Shown here in pieces: positions 43,515 through 55,588 of a stretch of 64,000 bases of DNA; positions within the stretch are counted from its first letter, which is position 1; the number at the start of each line of letters is the position of its first letter. A program made the position numbers and the translations under genes. The notes under the pieces were generated by a model. That model had not been told where the DNA came from. It did not search any database and saw only the letters and a list, made by a program, of their open reading frames with translations. This stretch comes from Cryoendolithus antarcticus (lineage: Eukaryota; Ascomycota; Dothideomycetes; Cladosporiales; Cladosporiaceae). The stretch lies in the NCBI GenBank assembly GCA_002077065.1, contig NAJO01000005.1, positions 496,001 to 560,000 on the forward strand, in the 5' to 3' direction.

Positions 43515-44469
43515 TCAGCTCCGTGGAGGACCTGCTGGATTTTGCTCAGGTAATGTAGGCATCTGCAAGCCCTGTAGATAGCGTAAGATAGAGCACTCAT
43601 CACAGCGGACCAGCCGCTGAAGACCCTGGATCTGATCCTGCAGAGAGCGCACGAAGTCTGCGGCGCGAACGTTGTCTGCTTCGAGTCGTTCGATGTGCTT
43701 GACCGCGGCGGAGATGACAACGGCTTTTGACGGGCCCTTGACAGAGCGGCTCGAGTCTTCGATATCTAGTGCGCATGGATAGTTGTCCTTAAGCACAGGC
43801 ACCTTGGACGTGAGCGTGTCGAGCTGGGAACGGAGGTTATTGCGGTAACGGCGCTCGACAACACTGTGGGGAACACGAGAAGGCTTGGTAGATGGCTCTC
43901 GGCTCGTGCGCTTGAGCGGGGGCCTACGCGATTTTGACCGGCCATCATTCGCAGTAGTCGAAGACCCTGCACTGATTGGTGGTGATTCAACCACTGGTCT
44001 GGGCTCTGCGCCAGGCAGGTTTGTAGACTGGGGGGTGATCATGACACCCGATGAGTGCGCCGACGATGTCTGGGCAGACTGGAGATAGGACGGCGCGTGA
44101 GGGAAGCCGTAGTCCATCTCGCCAGGGCATGATGAGCCTCCCGAAGGAATAGGTGTAGAGAGATACGGCGTGCAGGGCGGCGGCGGCAGTGCGTGCGTGC
44201 CTTGTCTAAATTGGAAAGGTGGACTGATGGTCGGGAGATGCGATTGCTGCGCCACCTCTCCCATCTGCAAGGGCGGCGTGATCAGAGACTGTTGAAGGTG
44301 GCGTGGTAATTGCATTGACTGCATGCTACCAGCAGTCTGTTGCCAAAGCAGAGTACCGGGCCTGGATTCAGCTGTTCGTGTGGTCAGCAGGAGCTTCACC
44401 TCAAATGGACATCACGCGACTCAACGTACGATTATCCTGGTGGCAGAGACCATAGCCATCGCTGAACAT
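43515..44469 (-). CDS. bHLH transcription factor, SREBP-type basic region
   Basis: Two exons on the minus strand, 44469..44430 and 44371..43515, 298 residues. The short first exon encodes MFSDGYGLCHQDN and its junction gives PESRPGTLLWQQ; the intron has GTACGT, CTGACC and GAACAG. The C-terminal half has a basic helix-loop-helix domain: SVVERRYRNNLRSQLDTLTS, a loop, then KAVVISAAVKHIERLEADNV. The Tyr in ERRYR marks the SREBP-like class, which can bind both E-boxes and sterol-type sites. No membrane segments follow, so it is not a Sre1-type membrane-tethered factor. The N-terminus is Gln/Pro/Ser-rich. Target genes unknown. Confidence 0.88.
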
Positions 44470-46640
44470 ATTGGGAAGTAAGGATTGGGATCTTACGACG
44501 TTGCGTGACAGTCAGAGAAAGCAGACTTGCGAGGAACGTACTAGAGGACTATATCCTTTGCTCGTAACGAGCACTGCAGAATCCGATCCATCCGTGGGTT
44601 ACCGATCCAGCTGGCTGCCTCAAAGCTTCGCAAGTGTGAATCGAAGTCGCCGAGATTGGAACTACGCAGAAAGCGGGACGTTGGCGTAGGTCGCAAAACC
44701 GGGCTTAGATCGAGAATATCGGCTGCTCCCGTCTACCAGTTCAGCGGTTTAGGAGGGTAATCCTATACGTTGCCGGTTCAGCCGATGTAAAAGCCCAGTC
44801 ACTGGTAGCGAGTGGAGCTGGATAGCGTAACATTCCACAGGCTTGTCGTGTGAGGTATTGCACACCGCCGTACACAACACTCAATTCCTGGATTGTCTAC
44901 AAGGGGAAAAGCTGCGAAGCCGCCCATCGCTCTATCTGTGGAATCAGCAACACAGTTGTCGCGAAGGGACCCCTTAGATGTTGTGTTGGACAGCACGCAG
45001 AGTGGAGATACCTAGAGCGTAGACATCGTGATGGAGGGACTCATCGTCTCACAGAAGGCAAAGTCAGCACGCCGCATGCACCGTCGACAACGCGACTCAG
45101 ATCCGTCAGCAGCAGAGCCTGATTGGCAGTTGCGGGCGTAGTGACCGCGCTTGGCGGTTGATAATTCGCGGCATGTCTGCATGATCATACGACGTCTTCC
45201 CGGCCGGGCTGCAAAAGGTCTAGTTGACAGCACCAAGGTCACGTGTAGGGAGTCAACTCCGAGAACCCATGCCAATTTTTCGGGTAAGCCCCGCTCCGCC
45301 CCGTGTTCCGGGAGTGTACGTATGTTTCATGCCAGAGCAATGCCTAGGAACGGTATGTACTGTAGGGCTGTCCCTGGACGAGCCATCGTCTGTGCGACTT
45401 CCGAGTCAGCAGTTGCAATCCCTCGGATGGGCAGAATGTCTGATGAATGCGTTAACACCGCTGGCCATTCGGTAGCGCGTAGACAATGGTGGAGTCACAG
45501 GACAAGGTGTGGCTCCGTGGCAGTGGGAAAGGTAGACCCTTTGATCCCACAACATGAATCCACAGGTTCCAGCGGTTCTATCATCAGGTGCAGCTGATTG
45601 CCTGTAGTGTGGCAGGTGAGTCGCAGGATGTTTTCGTGCGAGAAATACTTGACTTTGTATCCGGCCCATCGACGCGTGCGAGCAGCTAACAAGGGTGGCT
45701 AAAGCTGCAAAAGCTCAAGACGGGCTCCGAGAGCAAGTGGACACGAGAATTGAGCTGGGACGTTTGACGATACGGAAAGGGCCGGTGGCTAGCGTGCTGC
45801 TTGGTGGTGCCATCGCGTGGGTGGTATCTCAACGATCAGCGCGGAAGAACGGCTATCAAGCAGGTTCATGGTGAGGACCTGTGTTCTTCGACGGTGGTGG
45901 ACGTAGTGATTGTAGATGCAGAAATTGCTCGATCGTCGAGGTGGCCTCAAAACATGTAAGGAGGGATGAGAGAAGCAGGGTAAGCACGTGATGTAAGCTT
46001 CCGGTTCAACGCCTGGGGATGTCGTTCCGGATTGAGACATGCCCTGCCGTGCCTGCGTACAACATCTCACCACCCAATTACCCACCCCGCTGCTGGTGGT
46101 GCGATTGTCTGGCAGCTCATGCGGTTACGGCCACGGTCACAACTCCGTACATATGAGAAGATGGCACTCCTGAGATCGCGATCCCGCAGCTCCTGTCCAA
46201 TTTGACCCGTGATTGTCAAGCTCAGCAAGAGCAGACTACGATGGGTGTCGGGTCTCATGGGCATTCTCGTCAATACCCATTGGTACCTCATATCCGCATG
46301 CTGACCCTCGTCCACTCGCAGTTCTACTCCGAAAGATGTGCCGATTGCGTGCCGGCATGCTGCGATCATCTTGCACGTTGGGCTGGTCCAGTACTGCTCC
46401 CACACGTGTAAAGGCGAGCGCCGCCCACCATGCCCGGCCGCTTCTAGGCCCTTCCAGTCGAGATACCGGCATGGAGTAAGCGAATGGAATACAATGATCA
46501 GCGATGGACCGGAACCGCCGATGTTCGGCGCGGTACGTCCATTGCAGCTCGGCCATATAGCAGCTGTGTATTTTCTACATCACGACTCTGGTGTACAGCG
46601 GTGAAACTGAGATCACTATTTCATCTTCAGCTTCGAAACA
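44470..46640. promoter_or_regulatory. Divergent region between two transcription factor genes
   Basis: 2.17 kb separates the bHLH and Zn2Cys6 genes. No frame looks coding on either strand. Long, gene-free, divergent regions between regulators often hold extended control DNA; I saw no specific binding-site array. Confidence 0.45.
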
Positions 46641-47725
46641 ATGTCTGAAACTCGCACTCGAGTTCGCAAAGCGTGCGATAGATGTAGATTGAAGAAGGGC
46701 AAGTGTGACGGCCATTTCCCCTGCAACAGGTGCAAAGGCGACGATAGCGTTTGCGGATACAGGTGCGTGGCTGCGTAATCCAGCGCTCTTGCGCGTTACT
46801 AACTTCGCACAGCCGGCGACGCATCGACCGCAATCGCGTCTACACACGGAGCTATGTTGAGCTCTTAGAGCGACAACGTTCTCATCTCGTGACAGGGATC
46901 CACGAGATGTACAAGCGCCTTCAGCAAGTCGATGCGCTACCTACCAGTGCCGCGGACGGTATCAGCGACGAGTCAGACATACACAGCATACTCGACTTGC
47001 TGGGAGTTGTCAATGAGGACTTTGATCCAGAAGTGAATTGCGAGGAGACAGGTGACCATGGTATCGACACGCGTCAGCATCAAGCGAACAGAAGTTCCAA
47101 AGCCGACTCCATGGACAGCGGACACGCATCGGTTTCCGAGTGCGGACTGTCGCCAGCAAGCGACAATACTTATCCTACCTCCGAAGCCACCAGGGCGGAG
47201 GCGACAGAGAGCTTGTTTTCGTCGGCTTCGGTGTACGATGTCGCACCACTGTACAGTCATCTAGCTCCGAACCTGGTGCAAAGTCCACTTTTGCCAGCAT
47301 CGCATCCTCCATGGGCACACAATTTCAACGAAGATCGCCCTGGAACACTTGTCATGCCGGCCAGCGTTTGGCGCGCAAAAGCCGTTGAGTACGCCCTGGA
47401 CTCAGGGCATTCATCCGGCGATCGATCGCTCTCTCATGCGACGAACACGTCGGGTGGCTCCCTGGAACGCCCAAGATATTGCTGGCCTTCGGCGCACATC
47501 GACAAGGATGAGCACATTTCATCTGCTGCCAATGGCGTGCGACCAGGCCTCGATCGTCAGGACAGCGGCACCGCCGTGCGAGCTAGTCTAGGAGAGCAGC
47601 TGTCAATCATGCAATGGGATGGTATACTGGACGCACCGAACGCGCTTCCTGCTCACAGTGACTGCTTAGAAGGCCTCTACTTCTCTGCATGGGATCCGAT
47701 GGAATCGACGTATCAGACCCTCTGA
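46641..47725 (+). CDS. Zn2Cys6 transcription factor, short form without MHR
   Basis: Two exons, 46641..46762 and 46813..47725, 344 residues. Residues 11-39 form the binuclear zinc cluster: KACDRCRLKKGKCDGHFPC then CKGDDSVC, with the six cysteines in the usual spacing. The junction (donor GTGCGT, branch TACTAAC, acceptor CGCACAG) falls just after the cluster. A linker and coiled coil follow (SYVELLERQRSHLVTGIHEM YKRLQQ), as in conidiation-type regulators of the fluffy group. The rest is acidic and Ser-rich, with no fungal MHR domain. Role is sequence-specific transcription; targets unknown. Confidence 0.85.
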
Positions 47726-48904
47726 TGAAGCCGTGCAAATGATCATGATACACGAAAAGCTCGATGTCCATTTTGGGTGACATCCTTGTCGGCCTGCGAT
47801 GGGACCAGCGTTGACTCGCCCGAGATGATCCTGTTGATAACGTCAATAGCTGTGGGGCAAGTCTCTATACGGCACTCTTTTCCACGCAACGTCTACACTT
47901 TCTGCTAAAGTCCATGCGGTACTGGGCGCTTTGCCACAATCCGAGGGTCGCCGTGATCAGAGACGCCGCCACCGATTGCGTGTACACCCTGAAGGTCTGC
48001 GCAGACTACGAGACGAACGGCATCAACGACCCTGCATCAGCTTCTCCACTTTAGGTCTCTACGAGCTGAGAGAGTACATCTGCAGCCTCACTTACGCAGA
48101 CTTCCTTTCAGCACCCAGACAAATCTGCGATTGGCCAACGAATTCTCGAATCAGCACGATATCCTACACATGCTTCGGCAAGGGTCCAGGGGGCGAGACC
48201 CCGGAGAAGATGCTTATTGAAGATAGCGACGCAACCGTGGCATTAGCCATGGCTGTTGGGCGGCGAAGGCCGGGAAGTCCTTCAATTCGCGCCTTATGCC
48301 CAACGCTGATTGCCGATCACTGCGAGTCGCATTACGCCTCTACCACCCTCGAGTTGCAGAACGCGATTCCAGATCATCGACGATTCGATCGTAAGGGATT
48401 CACAACATGGCACGGTGGGCAGATGCAGGGACGACTCACGCCACTTCAATGCCCGACGTTGAGGCGGATCCATTGCAGAACTCGGATCTGCCACATGGCA
48501 TCGCGATAGGCACATCCCGATCCCAACGACTGATGCATAAGGTTGCGTGGCGGTAGCTCCAGACTGGGAAATTGGACGAAATCGCATGATCTGTATGAGT
48601 GCTGAGCTGGGGTACGTTACTACTTGCGGAGAAATGCGAGGATGTCGTGCAGAGACGTTTGCGGGGACGCGGGTTCGCACGCCAGGGAACAGCTTCTGAG
48701 AGGTTGAAGTAGGTAGGGATCAGGGAAAATCGACAACGGAATTCGCTTCTTTGCCAGCGCGCTGAAGTTCGGTCATTGAACACGTCGTGAAGGTAGCAGA
48801 TACCGTAAAGGGCACACAGATTGAGGCCCGGAGCTGATGAGAGCTGCTGCTTTCTTTCGCACAATTTTCGGCTGTACCTATTACATGAGCGAATTGTGCC
48901 CGCC
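47726..48904. other. Intergenic region, Zn2Cys6 / ADH
   Basis: About 1.2 kb. A 46-codon frame from ATG 47914 to TAG 48052 and a longer frame over 47931..48509 have mixed composition and no recognised product. Confidence 0.35.
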
Positions 48905-50324
48905 TTACTCCTTGTTGAAGTCGATCACAATCCTCCCTGCGATCTCGCCTCTCCGCAACTGCTGCACACTCTCGGGCATAGCGCTCAGTCCCCTCACCTC
49001 AGCAATAGACTTGAGCTGTCCTCTGCGCGCGTACTCGAGCGTCGCAGCAGTATCCTGCATCGTGCCGACTAGCGTCCCCGTTATGCTCAAGTTCTTGAAC
49101 GCGAAGAAGTTGGGATCTGTGCCGAGCGTGATCGTGCCGGCGGGTGGGAGGGCAATGCACATGATCTTGCCGCCGATGCGGTCGCCGATGTAGGAGATGG
49201 AGTCTGAGACGTTGTCAGTACGCTGTGCCATCAGCTCGTGGAGATGAAACGAAAGCATACCGTTGTAAGCTTGGTAGGCCGTGACGAGCACGCCATGGGC
49301 ACCAATGCCATCTGCCAGCTCCTTGACCTTCGCTGCGACGTCCTTCTCCTTGGTGAAGTCGATAAACGCATCTGCGCCTAGGCTCTCCGCGAGCTTTTGC
49401 TTCTTCTCGCCGCCGTCGATGACGATGGGACGCATGCCCATGGCCCTTCGAGGTTGTGTCAGCACTGAACATCTTAAAGTGATGACCGCGGGTTGACCTA
49501 CTTCGCGAGTTGAACACCCTGGATACCAACACCACCTCCGCCACCTGGGAACACCACCCAGTTGCCAGCCTTGAGTCCGGAGTCAATTAGGGCGCGATGC
49601 ATCGTGCTGGCCGAGCACATGATAGGTCCAGCGACCTCGTCTGAGACACCGTCGGGAATGCGACTTGTGTAAATCTGTCGAGGTTCAGCACTCGTGTACC
49701 AAGCTGCGATTAGGGCAGACTTACTGCCGGTGACGTGATGTATTGCTGGTATGTCCTGTCGGTCCGTCAGTCCTCGGCAGTCCGTGGCTGACTGTGTCAG
49801 AAGCCTTACCCCGTCGCCACGAGCCCGGTGTATACGCCCTTCTGACAGTAGTTCTCGCGTCCAGAGTAGCACTGCTCGTTTGTCAGGGACTCCTGACTCT
49901 CTTATGTATATTGCCTCGCGATCTCCTTACATGCTCACAGTTGTGGCACACATCCCAGAGCGGTTTGACACCACCCCGGTCTCCAACCTTCCAGCCTGTC
50001 ACGTTCGAGCCGACTTTGACGACTACACCGGCACCCTCGTGTCCAGCGCACTTTATGCCGAAAGTGCTCATGGGCGGAACTGCCCAGTCGTTCATCATGA
50101 AATGGATGTCGCTCATGCAGAGACCGGTAGCGTTAAGCTTGAGGAGGACATCGTTCGGGCCTGCATTGCACACGAATGGTCAGGAGAGCGATTTCTCTCC
50201 ACTCAAATCTGTGCAGCCTACCAGGTTCTGGGACATCGACTTCCTGAATCTCGACTCGAAAGTCAGGTCCCTCGTTGACGACAACACCAGCCTTGCACTT
50301 CTTGGGGATCTCGGGGTCGGACAT
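48905..50324 (-). CDS. Zinc-dependent alcohol dehydrogenase (MDR family)
   Basis: Seven exons on the minus strand: 50324..50222, 50160..49931, 49871..49810, 49755..49725 (31 bases), 49674..49502, 49445..49261 and 49203..48905; 360 residues, all phases consistent. The spliced protein has the GroES-like catalytic domain with GLCMSDIHF (catalytic Cys), GHEGAGVVVKVG, and the structural-zinc cysteines CHNCEHCYSGRENYC. The Rossmann motif is GGGGGVGIQGVQLAKAMGMR, followed by VIDGG (NAD-type Asp after strand 2). This matches yeast Adh1-like cytosolic enzymes, interconverting primary alcohols and aldehydes with NAD. Introns are rich in CTGAC branch sites. Divergent from COX19. Confidence 0.9.
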
Positions 50325-51170
50325 CTTGGAAAGCTACGCGTTCTCTCTTTGTTTCAATGTCGGGCGCGACGTTGGTTGATGAGCAGTCAGATGTTTGGGA
50401 ATATCGATACGCAGAGTCCTTGCAAGTCTTTGGGTTTCATCGGACACAGATTGTTCTCCTTACAGTGTCAATATATTGGTGCAGCTCCACAATGATCCTC
50501 GGTCGCCCTCTACGCGGGGTTTGCGCGGGGTAGTGCTTCGCGTGTCGCGATAGGTAGAAACGCGAGAGCATCAGGAGCTCGGTGCGTAGCCGCTCGGCCT
50601 AAATGGAGACACCTGACTCTGTTGGCACATTCGTAGGGAAACGGCCAGTCGAGACGGCAATCGCAGGGAGACAGCTTGGCTTGCCCGCTGCGTAGTGTCC
50701 ATATTCTCAGTTGTGGAGCAAGCAGATCGGCCTGTGTGGTAGATATTCGTCGTGGTAGAAATACTCAATGGGAACGAGATCGCAAGGAGAGGACTGAAGA
50801 GAAATGCTTGCCGGTGGTTTATGAGACCTATGTAGCTCAGTAGCACGACGGAATGTAAGACTTCCAATGGTGCAAGACACCGAGACTCGTGAAGGTTTCT
50901 GGGGAGGGCGGGCACCACTGCGTGCACACAGGCAGGCACAGCGCATTATTTGAAGTTCACATGGTGACCAGGACTGCATATGAAGCAATAGAGAAGAAGG
51001 AATGTCGTTACAGGGGCGGTGAAGGGATTGCCATCGGTGGTGCCATCGAGGTCACTCACCGCACGTCCCATCTCGCCAAGCCCTCGTGGACATGCAGGTA
51101 TGCACGCTCATTAGTCCTCCATACTGCTATCGACATCTTCGCTCTGCTCTACTCAATCGTCAAACCGAAC
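50325..51170. promoter_or_regulatory. Divergent region, ADH / COX19
   Basis: About 850 bases between divergent starts; short frames only. No named element recognised. Confidence 0.4.
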
Positions 51171-51476
51171 ATGTCCACCTTCGGCGCCCCCGGCGCAGGC
51201 ATCAAGATCACCAAGCCCATCCCGCCTGAGCGTGGCTCCTTCCCGCTGGACCACGACGCCGAGTGCCAGCCCATCATGAAGAAGTACCTAGCTTGCTTGA
51301 AGAGTGTCAAAGGCACGAACGCCCCCGAGTGCAGGGAGCTGAGCAAGGGATATCTGCAGTGCCGCATGGAGCGGAACTTGATGGCTCCGGACTCGATGAA
51401 GAACCTGGGCTTCGGGAATGGGGAGGATGGCGCTCGGCAGGGCCAGAGTGGCGAGCCGCCAGAGAAGGGGAAGTGA
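51171..51476 (+). CDS. COX19: Cytochrome c oxidase assembly protein COX19
   Basis: Intronless, 101 residues, a normal length for this family. It has a twin CX9C coiled-coil-helix motif: CQPIMKKYLAC and CRELSKGYLQC, with further cysteines at the preceding CLK position. The N-terminus FGAPGAGIKITKPIPPERGS and the SFPLDHDAEC entry are characteristic of Cox19. The protein is imported into the mitochondrial intermembrane space by the Mia40 route and works with Cox11 in copper delivery to cytochrome oxidase. The C-terminus is Gly/Glu-rich. The start follows a CT-rich leader. Confidence 0.93.
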   Translation: MSTFGAPGAGIKITKPIPPERGSFPLDHDAECQPIMKKYLACLKSVKGTNAPECRELSKGYLQCRMERNLMAPDSMKNLGFGNGEDGARQGQSGEPPEKGK

Positions 51477-52209
51477 GAGCGCATAGTTAGTGCCAAGGCA
51501 TGGACAGTACGAAAGCGCGAAAGCATATGGAGGCGTTTCCATCAAGTGAGCGCCTTGAATCCGGCTATCGAGCTTTCGTGGGTCAGAGGCAGAATCGCGC
51601 AGCTATGACTTCCGCGCTTGGCTACTTTGCCACCAGAAATAGGATCCCACTTCACGACTTGATCAGAACCTGAGGGACCGAGAGAGATTGATGCGTGGAC
51701 GGTCAAGTCGATGTTGACTTGTGCACCGTGGTCGTAATTGGGTGACTGTGGGTTGGTTACGACCATCTCCGACCACGCACGCGGGACGCTATAGCGTGAG
51801 CCACGTGCAAGCTGCGACCTCGCAAATAATCCGTGGCCCACTGCAAGTGTAAGTGTGCAAACGTCGAAGCCATGCACTCTAGCTACTTGAGTCGTGTTGC
51901 AGTGGCTACTATGGGTTTGTGTGCCGGGAGAGGAGAATCAATGGCGCAGTGCTAGACGAGGCGGGACATGACTGAGAGATGCGAACTAGGAATATGTACG
52001 CAGTGTGCTCATGAAGGCTGCTAGACTCCGAGGTACATAGCCCGTACCTTACGCCACCTGAGTGGTGATGTGGCGATCTCGCGCCTCTCGATATCCAAAA
52101 CCCGACGGCAGCAAAACCCGGCATGGTATCATCCCATAACGCCTCAAACTATCGTCGCTGTCATCTAATACCTTTCGATCCAGCTAGCACACAAAAGCCG
52201 AAGGTGTGT
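51477..52209. other. Convergent 3' intergenic region
   Basis: About 730 bases between convergent genes; nothing recognised. Confidence 0.4.
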
Positions 52210-54940
52210 CTACCGCCTTCCTGCAGTCGCCATATGATCCAACACATTGCCCTCCCCAGCCACGAATCCTGTAGTCTCCCACTCAAACGGCTGCTCCAGC
52301 ATAGCCGACCACTCCGCCTCGCTCAGCACCGGCAAATCTCCCATCCCGCCAGCATTCGGCGTGAACCCCGTCGAAGGACCAGGTGTGAAGCCTGTGCTGC
52401 TACTGCTGTTCCAGGTGGCAGGCATAGTGTAGGCTGTATTCGATGGAGGTAGACTGAATGTGGTCGAAGCCGAGTTGGACGGAAAACTGGAGTAGTCAAT
52501 CGGCATCTGGGAGAAATCGAGAGGATCGTACGGCCGCTGTGTCGTCTGCGGGAATGAGGAGTAAGTCTGCTGTTGTGGCACCTGACTGCTGCCGTTGGTC
52601 TGCTGCTGGTATTGTTGCTGCGTTGGCTTCGGGTCTTGCATCGATGGCGAATAGCCTGTATGACTCGTATGACTTGATGTGTGCTGCAGCGAGCCGGGGC
52701 TTTGGTTCTCGCCTCCGCTGCCGTCAGGACTTGTGTCCATGTCGCCGTTGAAGTTCGGAGGGCTACGATAGGTATTCGTGTTTGCAGCAGAGTCGTTGAT
52801 CGTATGCATAGATCCTGGTGTCCGTTGCTCGCGGTTTGGCAAATCGTACTGACCTTGTGTCGATACCGGCTGGAAGTCCGCGAAATGCGGATTTAGCTCT
52901 TGTGGTGAGTAAGTGAAAGGATCGACGTGGCGTGGGACGATGGCGATCTTGGGCACGCGCTCAGCGTCAGGCTGGTTGTAGACTGCAAGGCCGGTGTCGC
53001 CGTATGTGGGTCTTCCGCCACATGCCAGTTCCTCCATTGCGAGGTGAGTCTGTACACAACCGGGCGTCTTATCTGGCGCTCTGCTTTGCTTGGGCATCGA
53101 CGCGCGTAGCGATGCAGAATCTTCCAGTCCTGCGCTCTCGAGATCCACGTCGAGCTGTACGAGGAAGGACTCGGTCAGTGGGTTCTTGCGCTTGATGGCG
53201 TGCATTGCTGCGAGCAGGAAGCGCAATGAAGTGAGGACGTTGCCGTCTTTCGGTCGAGACTTCAGGTATTGTACAAAAACTCGAGCTGCGACATAGAGGC
53301 AGAACGATATGAAGGGGTTCATCTGTGATACCTGTCAGTGTTGCGCGTAGCTCATCACATTCGGAGGGACATACCGCAGAAAGATCGAGATGGCTGATCG
53401 TCCGCATGATGCTTGCGATCTCAGCCGCAGCGGTTATACACCGCACTTTGCTCTCTGCCGATACCCTCGCTGGCAGACGGTTTCGATCCGCTTTGAAGAT
53501 CGCAGCTTGATGCAAGCAGATTGCTGATGTGTGGATGTTCATGTTCAGGAAGATGATGTTTGGGTCGCTGAGGCCGTATGGTAAGCGGAGCTGATCTGGC
53601 AAGGCGAGAGCGGTATTCAACAGCACATTCTCCATGGCTCGGTGACGCTTCCAGAAGTCGCCGTTCAGATCGTCATCTTTGTCATCCGGTCCAGGACGAT
53701 GCAAGTGGGTCAAATTACGACCGAACAACGTCGCCATCAAGATCACACCGCCAAAGCTCGACAGATTCGGCGCACCAGACGGATCCAATGCCTCAGCAAG
53801 GGTCATAGTCTTGCGAGGCTTGCTCAGCTGATACTCGTCCTCGTTCACAGGCAAGATAGTCATCACGTCTTTCTCCTCAATGGTCATGGGCCACCCAGTC
53901 CCGATACTCGAGTACCTATCCGTGCAAAAGCTCATCCAGAACGTTCGTCTCCGCTCTTCTCGCTCTGTCCAGTCTCGTGGAGGCGGCAAACACTGCTTCA
54001 CGTCCAGTCCACTGCCATCCAACCGGTGCAGGCCCATCATCTGCACCATTCTGCAAGCTCGACCTGCAGACATCCATGCTCGCGGGAAGAACATCATCTT
54101 GAACTCGTAGAACGCCATCAAGACCCACGTCTGCGCGTGCGCCAGAGTGATCATGCCTTCGCCATGGCCCTTCATCTCGTCCTGCTGGAGGTACTTTCGA
54201 CACCGGTGATAGAAGTGCTCTGCTAGGTTCTCGTAACGATCCGATACCGCTGCTGCGTTGGCCCACATAGCGTATCGTAGACAGATGGGTGGTCGCATGT
54301 GAGGCGCCAGATTCATCGCAGCCATGAATCGCGGCCGATGGATCATGGGCGCTGAAGGGTGAATCTTATCAAAGTACGCCTGTGTCAACTCATCCATGGC
54401 TTCTTGTGGTGGAAGCGGTTCGTCCAATCCTAGCCCTATCATCTCCCAGGGAAATGGCTCGTTCAGGTTCGCATCTAGTGGTCCTTCGCCCAATCCATTT
54501 GCTGGCATTGGCGCAGTCCCATTGAGTGTAGATGGCAAGTCCCCGCTCGTCTCCATCCGACTCTCTATCACCGGCGCCATACCTATTGCCCCATCCTCCC
54601 TCCTCGCTTCCTGTGCTCCTTCATCACCCTTCCCCTCACTGACCTCAGCCTCCAGTCGCGCCAAGCGCGCCTCCAGCGTCTTCACATAGCCCCTCTTGGG
54701 TCCACTCTTCCTGCGTACCTCATCATAATTGCAGTCATGCTGCAGCCGCGTACAAGTGGCACAAGAAGGCTTGCCGCCATCACACTTGAGCTTGCGTTTG
54801 CGACAGAGCACACAGGCGATACGTTTGGGCTTCGGGACGTCGTCCTGGGATGCACGGCGGGGAATGGGAGGGGCAGGGTGCTGTGAGAGGTTGTTGAAGT
54901 AGTCGCTCTCTGGGGAGTTGGAGGAGTTAGAGGGGTCCAT
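52210..54940 (-). CDS. Zn2Cys6 transcription factor with fungal MHR domain
   Basis: Two exons on the minus strand, 54940..53375 and 53322..52210, 892 residues. The zinc cluster is near residues 43-71: CVLCRKRKLKCDGGKPSC then CTRLQHDC, followed by the linker SGPKRGYVKTLEARLARLEA (coiled coil). The middle homology region includes YFDKIHPSAPMIHRPRFMA, WVLMAFYEFKMMFFPRAWMS, GRACRMVQMMGLHRLDG and RRRTFWMSFCTDRYSSIGTG WP. The intron has GTATGT, CTGAC and ATCACAG ends; a nearer CAG is out of frame. The C-terminal 300 residues are Gln/Ser/Pro-rich with QQQ runs and end in an acidic-aromatic patch (SEAEWSAMLEQPFEWE). Likely a metabolic regulator; the target pathway cannot be named. Confidence 0.9.
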
Positions 54941-55588
54941 GGTCGTGATCGAGGGTTTGCTGCTGTACGGCGGTGGTCCAACGATCGACGGCGGACGTCC
55001 AGCTGAGGGTGGAAGTCCGGCGGCAGATCGGGGTTATGCGACGCCGCTTGGGGCGGAGCGGAGTGTTGGGGCGCCGATGAGTACTCTACAGTCAATGTCC
55101 TCTGCTGGGTCATGGATGGTGGCGGTGATCTGAGGCACGAAGCAATCCTGTGCTATGGTCACTTTCAGTCCACGTTCAACGCATCATCTCATGTCGCCTA
55201 CAGGATCCTTGCGCCACTGCTCTTGCTGCCCTATCAGCTGTGCCGCTGAGCTCGCATGCATCAGTCGTCAAAGTGACTTTAGGGCTGAGAGTCGCTGACT
55301 AACGTCGGCACACGGAACGACTCTACCTCGCGAGCGCTAGCCTATATAGGTAGGATGGCATTGTATGATGGTCAATCATTATTACTACTTGAACAGCCCC
55401 TTCTGTACGTGATCCTACGGAGGACAGTCTGACATCGGGGAGTATTATGTTCGTCGCGTGACGAAGCTCGGCATATATGTACAACTCTATGCTTTCGTAG
55501 TGCCTTTTGCCATGTGCCATTTTATGCATCCGATCGCTCTCTGCGGAGCTTACACACTCCGCTGGACCGATCGCTCTAATGCTGGGGC
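54941..55588. promoter_or_regulatory. Intergenic region upstream of the Zn2Cys6/MHR gene
   Basis: About 650 bases. It contains the palindrome CCTATATAGG near 55334. No gene seen. Confidence 0.4.

Noticed and set aside
47914..48509. Possible small genes (46-codon and 193-codon frames)
   Set aside because: No recognised motif, mixed composition, and no convincing splice sites to extend them.
13974..54940. Secondary-metabolite or catabolic cluster (MFS, aldolase, ADH, Zn2Cys6 factors)
   Set aside because: The genes are tens of kilobases apart with housekeeping genes between them, and no PKS, NRPS, terpene or P450 gene is present.
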